This document shows, one piece after another, positions 20,567 to 27,123 of a stretch of 27,123 nucleotides of DNA. The notes beneath the pieces are model-generated. The model saw only the letters and a program-made list of their open reading frames with translations. It was not told where the DNA came from and made no database searches. The position numbers and the translations under genes were made by a program. The stretch comes from Schoenoplectus triqueter (Eukaryota; Streptophyta; Magnoliopsida; Poales; Cyperaceae), in the NCBI GenBank assembly GCA_964058805.1, contig CAXKVV010001244.1, forward strand, positions 1 through 27,123, given 5' to 3'. Positions within the stretch are counted from its first letter, which is position 1, and the number at the start of each line of letters is the position of its first letter.

Positions 20567-20574
20567 TTGGTTTC

Positions 20575-21349
20575 TATACAGTATGGACAAGTGCGTATGT
20601 GAGTATCATATCGAATATAGCGTGGTACAAAGTTATGTTAATTTTAAAAATACACATACTGAAATATATAATATTTTTATGTAAAAAGTAGATAAATATA
20701 TTATTTATATTAATGACTATAATATATATGTTAAATTCACTACCAACAAAAATGAAGAGACAGTGCGGTGATATCATGCATTGATGGATAGACCGCATTG
20801 ATAGATAGACCTCACTTGCTGAGTTCAAATTCTGTTTATGCTCTTAATTTTTTGTGAATTTCGGAGTGGATCCACTGTGGCAAATACAATGTGAAAATAC
20901 ATGTTGTTTGACCGCACTAACACTCGATACTTATTTTGCCGACTATATAAAGTATCGAGGTAACAGAAGTTAGTTCTAATACCATCAATGCTCAGATTAT
21001 CTTTTTCTTAAACATATTACCTTGATCGCTAGACAACATTCATTTCATTTTTAATTAAGAGGAAATCTTTAATTCCCCGATCTTCCATCCCCGAACTTTG
21101 TCCCCGAACTTTGTTACGTCGCTGAGCTTTCGAACTTTGAAACTTTATTACCGAACTTTCAAAGTTTATATATATTTTAATTGTCCAGCACGTGTTGCTC
21201 TTTTGCTTGTACATCCGTTAGATGTACAACCATAAACTTTTGAATTTTAGTTATAAAAATATTAAATATAAAACACATGAATGATCATCAGAGCAAGACA
21301 CTGATTATTTGCCCTTGAGAGTAAATATGTAGTAATAAGTACGTAGCAT
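20575..21349. other. Gene-free region with a short CCGAACTTTG repeat
   Basis: No gene is supported. At 21088-21113 a 13-bp unit TCCCCGAACTTTG is repeated twice exactly, followed by looser CGAACTTTG and CCGAACTTTC copies to about 21165. A short GATAGACC duplication lies near 20786-20810. The rest is AT-rich without recognised structure. Confidence 0.5.
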
Positions 21350-22525
21350 ATATAAATACCGGATTGAAAAATATAAACACCGACAAAAGAATATTATTAT
21401 GAATATTTGGATTCTTAAGCAAAAATTAATAGATGTCTAGAAAATTTAAACACCAAATTAAAAAAAACTTTGGCAAAAGAAATATAAACACTAATTTCTC
21501 AAAAAGTAATAGTAAATGTGTGTATACCGTAGAAGATATAAACACCAATAAAATAATTATCAACACTTGAGTTCTCTAGAAATAATTAGTAAATGTGGAG
21601 CAAATATAAACACCGAATTAAAAAAAAAACTAAAAACCGCAAAAGAGTACTGATTCCTTAGAAATATAAATATCTGAGTGCTAATTATTAGCACCGATGT
21701 AAGATATATAAATACACAGATGTCTAATTATGAACATGGACATCATATATATATATAAACACAAATATCAATATTGATGATTCCTTATGAGTGATAATTA
21801 TGAACACTAACGTCAGATATATAAACATACAAACATCAACAGTGATTCCTTAGAAATACAAATATATGAGTTCTAATTTTGAACACCGACGTTAGATATA
21901 TAAACACACAGATATCTAATTACATTGTCGTGTTTGATTTTTACATTTTACCGATTTTCTCCAATCTATTTCACTTCTCAAGTAAAAATCACGTGTGAAA
22001 ATATAAACATGTTATCAAAATGTAAACAGTTGTAAGTAATATAATATTTTTGTTATAAATAATTTACAAAATATAAATTATAAAAATCTGTTATCAAAAT
22101 GTAAATCATTGAAAGTTGTATAATACTTTCATTTTAAATGATTTAAAAAATATAAAAACATATGCATGCTACATATATTAAATTCATCATGGATTATATA
22201 TAGCATATACTAATATAAAGTCTAAGTACATAAAACCAAGATATAAACACCTATAATTAAAGGATAATCACTTATGACAACAACTTTAAGTACATATTAA
22301 ATTAATCATGGAGTACGTATTAGTATATATAAACACATGAAATTAAAATATAATCACCTATGACAACAACTTAAGTACAACAACAACAACAACAACAAAG
22401 TTTTTAATCCCAAATAAATTGGGGTAGGCTAGAAATAAAACCCAATCGGAAAATATAAGATCAAAGATCTCAAATATCAGTGATAATAATGAATATGATG
22501 GAAGAAAAATAAAATAAATAAATAA

Positions 22526-22562
<37 letters not shown>

Positions 22563-23230
22563 TATAAATAAAGATGATAATGATAATGATAATATGCTAA
22601 TAATAGTAGCAATAATAACAATAATAATAATAGTACAATAAACCTCTATTATAAAATCTATTTCTAAATCCTAAAATTCTATTTTAAAACCTAATTCTAA
22701 ATTTTAAATCCTAAAATCTTATCTAAACCTCTATTTCTGAAATCTATTTCTAAATTCTAAATCCTAAAATCCTAAAAAATCTAAGAATATGAAATCTATA
22801 ACTCTACTATTAGACTCTAACTCCTAAATCATGGTTCAGGTACATGAATCGCTATCTTCCACGCACTCCTATCTAAAATAAGTTCTTTGGGTATATTCCA
22901 TTCTTTCAAATATCTTTTTATTGCTACAACTTAAGTACATATTAAAATAATTATGGAGTACGTATTAGTATATATAAACACGTGAAATTAAAATAGTCAC
23001 CTTTAGTTAATATATAAACACCTATAGCATCAACTTAATTACACATTAAATTCATCATGAAGTTTGAAATATATGATAGTATATATAAAAACATAAATTA
23101 AAATATAATCGCCTTTAATGAAAATATAAATACCTATCACATCAACTTAATTACAAATTATATGTATATAAACATAAGAAATTAAAATATAATTATCATC
23201 AATTAAAATATAAACACCTTAAATTACAGA
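21350..23230. repeat. Degenerate ATATAAACAC minisatellite region, split by an RTE insertion
   Basis: The word ATATAAACAC recurs at least eleven times (for example at 21371, 21482, 21536, 21604 and 21753, and then to about 23210). Around it longer units are visible. One of roughly 100 bp, containing CAACTTAAGTACATATTAAA, GGAGTACGTATTAGTATATA and GAAATTAAAATATAATCACC, appears at about 22278, 22366/22926, 23030 and 23135 with growing divergence. Another theme, GATTCCTTAGAAATA...GATATATAAACACA, appears at 21640-21910. It is AT-rich and non-coding. Confidence 0.7.
22380..22925 (-). mobile_element. RTE-type retroposon 3' fragment
   Basis: The insert begins (plus-strand reading) with (CAA)n and TTTTTAATCCCAAATAAATTGGGGTAGGC, the mirror of the plant RTE/SINE 3' terminus, and ends with a segment TTCCACGCACTCC...AGTTCTTTGGG of the same known repeat type. 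It is flanked by identical 14-bp repeats ACAACTTAAGTACA at 22366-22379 and 22926-22939. The middle has expanded (AAT)n at 22527-22562 and a CTAAATCCTAAAA-rich tract at 22640-22800. Because the host DNA is itself repetitive, the 14-bp repeat could partly reflect tandem units, but the clean re-joining of the host unit across the insert favours a true target duplication. Confidence 0.7.
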
Positions 23231-24578
23231 TCATGTTCATTATATAGTTCGTAGATAAATTCATGTTATTAGTATAAGCAGCTTTCTACTCATTGGTTAG
23301 AAGTTTAGACAACATAAAATCAGGTGTTTTGTGTTAAGCGGACAATTGAGAAGTTGGCGAAGACTTTGGAAATATTTTGAACACGTGAACCATAGGCATA
23401 GCGCAACGCGATATTGATTTAATTCTGTTGTTTCTCGATCGATAAGTTGTGGAATTTAAAATTCTGTTAGGGGGACGCTGATGGGGGACAGAGCTCCGGG
23501 TACTGTTAGCAGGACCCTTTAATTAATTCAATCAAAAATTGTTTCCATAATCGTTTGGTAAATTGTATTTCTTACACCACTACGATTAAAAAAAATGCGC
23601 CGAACTTAACATCTCAACAAAAAGAACAAAATTAGGCAAAATACGGTGGAAGTTTTGCAATCTCGGCTTCATTGACTTTCCTTTTCAAAAGTTTGAAATT
23701 TTCTTTTCAAATTTTCCGAGGATTAAAGTGAAAACATGCATCCCGACGCGAAAATTCAACAGCTCCCTCCATTTTCGGTTTTCCAGCCAAGCGGGGTTTT
23801 GCCAATTTTCTAATCTTTTTTTCCAAATAAACATGGAATATAGTTTATAAACTCATTTACCGATCAAGCTGGAGGCCTGGAGCACTAATAATTTTGGTAC
23901 AATAGAGGTCTCAATGGATAGGCTAGGGTAACAAAAATCTCTCACTCATATTCATATATAATAATTTAATATTTTTTTTTCTTATCATACTTATATCCCA
24001 TAACATAATGAAAATATAATTTTATTTATATCCGTCTTATCGGATACGATACGGATCAGATAAACGGCTAAACGAATTTTAAAATAAAAAATGTCATATA
24101 ATTAGTAATGACAAAAGTTATAATATAATTAGTTATGAAAAAGATTATAGTAATGAAATAAATTATAATATAATTAGCAATGTGATAGATAATAAGTAAA
24201 GAATTGTTCTTATTCATATCTTTACTCAATAAATTAATGAAATTTCTTCATTACTGATATCTAATAATTTAATGAAAATAAAAATTTATTCATATTTGTT
24301 TTATTGAATACAATACGGATAAATAATTAAAAAGATGCTGTTGACATTACAGATGTGGAAGCGTACACCAACAGTTGACATGCTGTCTGCACTAGCGCCT
24401 AAATTCGATTGAAAAAAAAAATTGAATCCCCCCAGGCCCCACCCCAAAAAAAGAAATAGAGAAATTCGAGACGTTCCTCTTTCAAAAAGCAAATTATAGT
24501 ATTTTAGTAATCAGTCCCATCTGGATCCGGGTCCGGCCATACTGTGTACTAACTTGTGTACTCTAATAGACAAAAAGA
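23231..24578. other. Gene-free region upstream of the EHD gene
   Basis: No gene is supported. A GC-richer patch at 23460-23520 and another at 23640-23820 stand out from AT-rich surroundings without recognised content. At 24035-24085 the text CCGTCTTATCGGATACGATACGGATCAG recalls the interior of the hAT-like element at 9194-9899, and a similar ATACGGATAAATAA occurs at about 24313, so a decayed relative of that element may cover about 23940-24330. Its ends were not found. Confidence 0.45.
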
Positions 24579-24627
24579 AGTCACTGAACGTGGGTCCATG
24601 ATAGTCACTGAAAGCGGGGTCCACGAT
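24579..24627 (+). promoter_or_regulatory. Tandem AGTCACTGAA-GGGTCC motif in the EHD upstream region
   Basis: Two imperfect copies of a 24-25-bp unit lie side by side: AGTCACTGAACGTGGGTCC (from 24579) and AGTCACTGAAAGCGGGGTCC (from 24603). The first contains GTGGGTCC, which fits the class I TCP site GTGGGNCC. The second contains GGGGTCCAC, which on the other strand fits the class II site GTGGNCCC. They are 330-380 bp upstream of the EHD start codon. TCP control is an inference from these short matches only. Confidence 0.4.
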
Positions 24628-24879
24628 CCGAGTATCCGATGAGGATTCTTTTAATTTGTTTTGATTTAATAATAATAAATAGTTTTATATATTAAAATTT
24701 GTATTTAGATTTTTGACAGCGTTATAATTTTTTTGAACCGTTATAATTTTTTTTGAAGATATCCGCACGTAAATTGTCATCCAGTAGAACTAGCCCAAAA
24801 TTCTTTCCAATTCCAAATCTTGAAACGCTCTCGTTTCAAAACTCGCTGACACCCTTTTGATTTTTTAAGTTAAAACCCT

Positions 24880-24958
24880 CCTCTCCTCAGCTCTCTCTAC
24901 CACTCCTGTTAATCTCTCTCTCTCTTATTTAAGTTCTTGATCGTATCGATTTCGTATA
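24880..24958 (+). promoter_or_regulatory. CT-rich 5' leader of the EHD gene
   Basis: The sequence before the start codon is rich in CTCTCT runs, ending in CTCTCTCTCTTATTTAAG. Pyrimidine-rich stretches of this type are common just around plant transcription start sites and in 5' UTRs. No clear TATA box could be assigned at the expected distance. Confidence 0.4.
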
Positions 24959-25896
24959 ATGGAAATCGGATCGATTAGTTCGTGCTCCAAAGAGCATCAA
25001 AAGATCTACCAGGAATGGTTTTCCTTCGCTGACTCAGGTTTCTTTGTACTGTCATTCCTTCTCTCTCGATTCGATGTTTTTTTCGCCTTATTTTCGTCGC
25101 CATTATTTATTTTAGTCTTTCTTTGATGTATTAGACGGAGATGGACGCATCACGGGGCCAGATGCGATAAAGTTCTTCTCTTTGTCGAAGCTATCCCGTC
25201 CCGAGCTGAAGCAGGTATTAGTTTTCCTGTGTTGCATTAATTTAGGGCTTAGGATGGTGATATTTCTTTTGATTTTTGATCTATCATGAAGCTACCAGTG
25301 CCATTCCTTGCTATTAAATCCATCAAATAAGCCAAAAGCTTAATACTTTGTAAAATCAGGAGTCCCTTCCTGTAGGTCTTACTTATTTTTGCTGAAGAAG
25401 TGGCACTTTACTTTTAGTGACTTTCTTGGTCTTGAAATGGAAAGTTGCTTTGTATGATCCTTACTGTGCTTGTAGCTGTTGCAATTTAGTAATATTTTTT
25501 TGTTTTTTTTAATCTAAATAAATCAGCCTTTATAATAATTAGAAGTTCAATGCTGTTATTCAAATTCCTATTCTGTTATATATTTTTTTTATGCTCTTAG
25601 GTTATGGTCATATAACCATCAATTAATTATCAAACGCTCAAACTCAGTATCCCGCAGATGAACTTTCCCCTTTTGGTTTCAGTTCCTGTTTGGACATGGA
25701 CCCCTCTATGATATTGCATGATTGAACATCTCACCAACACAAAGATATACTTTTCGGAACTGAGTTCCATACTTCCATTGAACAACTATCTCTTCTAAAC
25801 CTGATGAAGAGATCCTTATGTGGTTTTGAACAAAGAGGAGTGATAATTGCAACCCTTAAATGCACCTCTTATTTGAACAAGCTGTGTATTCGACAC

Positions 25897-25945
<49 letters not shown>

Positions 25946-27123
25946 AGACCTTACGGTGCTTTGCGAAGCAAAGAGACGTTTTGCTTCAGTTTTAAATCTC
26001 ATATACCGAAAGCTCGAAATATCAATCTAATTAGTCCGCAATAATCTAGATATTAAAAACTTGTTGAATACCAAATTTTACTATTTTTGGAGCTTTGTAA
26101 CTATTTTTTATTTTATTTTTGAAAGATAATAATTTTTAGGTGCACCTATCATTATTTTATTATTATTTTTGAGTATTTTTCAAAAATCCGAAAAAAATAG
26201 TTAGAAAGCTCCAAATGTAATCAAATTTGGTATTCCATAATATTTGAATATGTAGTTTATGCTGGGTGAATTAGATTGGCAATTTAAACTTTTATTTTGT
26301 GAGATTTTTTAGGCTGAAGCAAAATGCCTCTTTGCTTCGCGAAGCACCGTAAGATCTCTCCATACATACATATTGTACCTGTTCATGTGAGAATCACTTT
26401 TTGAATGATAATAGCTTTTCTATACATTTCAAAGGTATGGGCACTTGCTGATACAAAGAGGCAGGGTTTCCTTGGTTTTGGTGAATTTGTTACATCCATG
26501 CAGGTGAAGCTTTTATTTTATTTTATTTTTGTTTTCTATAAATACTTTTTGTAAATCTTAAACAAAATGAGATGTAAGCATGAAATTTTATTGTAATCAG
26601 AACCAAGCGTTAGTCTAGAGGCCCTTGTTTGGCACCCTGCTGTGTAAATATTTTTTGTTTGATCTTAATAATATTTGGGCAGTATAGTATTAATGTTAAG
26701 AATCTAGAGCTTCAACTTCTGCTGAGACTTGAGGTACAGTTCCTTTCAAATTACCGGTAAGATATTAATTATTCAAACATTCAAACAGCTGAGGCCAATG
26801 AAAATGAGCTAAGAGTGAATAGAATAATATCAATCAAGTCTGTGCATGTTTTTTTAGTTAAGTAATATATTATTTCTCATTTTTTCCATGAAGCAAAATT
26901 TATTTACTACTTTGCACATTTCAGCTTGTTGCACTAGCACTAGCAGGAAATGAGCTTTCGCCGGATATTCTCAAAATTTCAGGTAATCGTAACTACTTGC
27001 ATGTTTTTTTCTCAATTATGTTCTTAAAAAGTTGATACAAGCAAGGACATCACTTAACCACATTTTCACCAGATTTGACTATCTTAAGTCCACCACACAT
27101 GGAAGGTTTGGATGCTCTAATTG
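24959..27123 (+). CDS. EHD: EHD-type EH-domain protein (N-terminal part; runs off the window)
   Basis: EHD proteins are membrane-bending, dynamin-like ATPases of endocytosis and recycling; plants have EHD1/EHD2-type genes with the EH domain at the N-terminus. Exons seen: 24959-25037, 25135-25214, 26435-26503, 26925-26982 and 27073-end. Phases agree and give the first 112 residues. MEIGSISSCSKEHQKIYQEW opens the protein, as in plant EHDs. The first EF-hand loop is DSDGDGRITGPD (25-36), with all acidic ligands present. The second, around DTKRQGFLGFGE (59-70), is degenerate. SRPELKQVWALAD and GFGEFVTSMQL are typical EH-domain segments, and SPPHMEGLDAL leads into the linker before the GTPase-like domain, which is outside the window. 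Intron 2 (25215-26434) is long and holds a fold-back element. The ATG is the first in frame after a CT-rich leader. Confidence 0.92.
25901..25942. repeat. (TA)n microsatellite in EHD intron 2
   Basis: About 42 bases of uninterrupted TA repeats directly abutting the fold-back element that starts at 25943. The repeat may have been the insertion site or may have expanded afterwards. Confidence 0.9.
25943..26361. mobile_element. 419-bp near-palindromic fold-back MITE in EHD intron 2
   Basis: The left arm (25943-26137) and right arm (26148-26361) are reverse complements over almost their whole length, with substitutions and small indels, meeting at a perfect 10-bp palindrome AGGTGCACCT at 26138-26147. 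The outer parts are best conserved: CTTACGGTGCTT, GCGAAGCAAAGAG and TTTTGCTTCAG are shared. The right arm contains a 14-bp palindrome TGCTTCGCGAAGCA. Flanks ATATATATA and ATACATACA agree at 7 of 9 positions, compatible with a Mutator-type 9-bp duplication, but the left flank is a TA repeat so this is weak. Non-coding. Transcription through the intron would give a long RNA hairpin. Confidence 0.85.

Noticed and set aside
22358..22621. 87-codon minus-strand frame with long Ile runs
   Set aside because: It is a translation of the (AAT)n and (CAA)n repeats inside the RTE fragment.
22640..22800. Interstitial telomere repeat
   Set aside because: The words are CTAAATCCTAAAA and variants with irregular spacing, not tandem CCCTAAA units, and they lie inside a retroposon fragment.
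21350..23230. CRISPR-like spaced repeats
   Set aside because: Repeats are degenerate, spacing is irregular, the DNA is plant nuclear sequence and no associated genes exist.
25804..25995. 63-codon plus-strand frame with an IYIYIY run in EHD intron 2
   Set aside because: It is intronic and its centre is the (TA)n microsatellite.

Overview
The window is AT-rich nuclear DNA from a flowering plant. The evidence is three plant-type protein genes, two of them split by GT-AG introns, set in long non-coding stretches full of plant transposon remnants (hAT-like and Mutator-like non-autonomous elements, an L1-type LINE, RTE-type tails) and simple repeats. The species cannot be fixed from the sequence. 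No tRNA, rRNA, CRISPR array or bacterial-type operon was seen.

Genes. (1) 7845-8402, minus: an intronless ERF-family AP2/ERF transcription factor of 185 aa with a C-terminal EAR repression motif. It carries Ser where the AP2 domain normally has the DNA-contacting Trp. (2) 12816-16936, minus: a complete eight-exon gene for a plant lipid-A-disaccharide synthase (LpxB, GT19 family, probably mitochondrial), reconstructed as 480 aa with every intron phase consistent. (3) 24959-27123, plus: the first five exons of an EHD-type (EH-domain) endocytic ATPase gene, cut by the window end before the GTPase-like domain.

Layout. 1-1993 is AT-rich intergenic DNA with short inverted repeats. 2003-2396 is an inverted-repeat element with a perfect 9-bp target duplication and a row of small hairpins. 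3750-6260 holds hAT-type remnants. 6270-7840 is the 3' side of the ERF gene and includes a roughly 50-bp RTE tail insertion. 8741-9143 and 9194-9899 are two terminal-inverted-repeat elements side by side in the ERF upstream region. 10434-10620 is a GC-rich CGGTCC repeat. 11286-12720 is a 5'-truncated LINE, flanked by a perfect 19-bp duplication and itself split by a 442-bp hAT-like element; it ends about 75 bp from the LpxB stop codon. 17050-24950 is gene-free and contains a 24-bp perfect palindrome, a CT-rich tract, two degenerate minisatellite regions, a small hAT-like element and an RTE 3' fragment. A near-palindromic 419-bp element sits in EHD intron 2.

The three genes show no functional link: one transcriptional repressor, one lipid enzyme of bacterial descent and one membrane-trafficking protein. 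The interest lies mainly in how readable the layered transposon insertions are, and in how several sit where they could touch a neighbouring gene (ERF promoter, LpxB 3' end, EHD intron). I found no evidence of a new multi-gene system.
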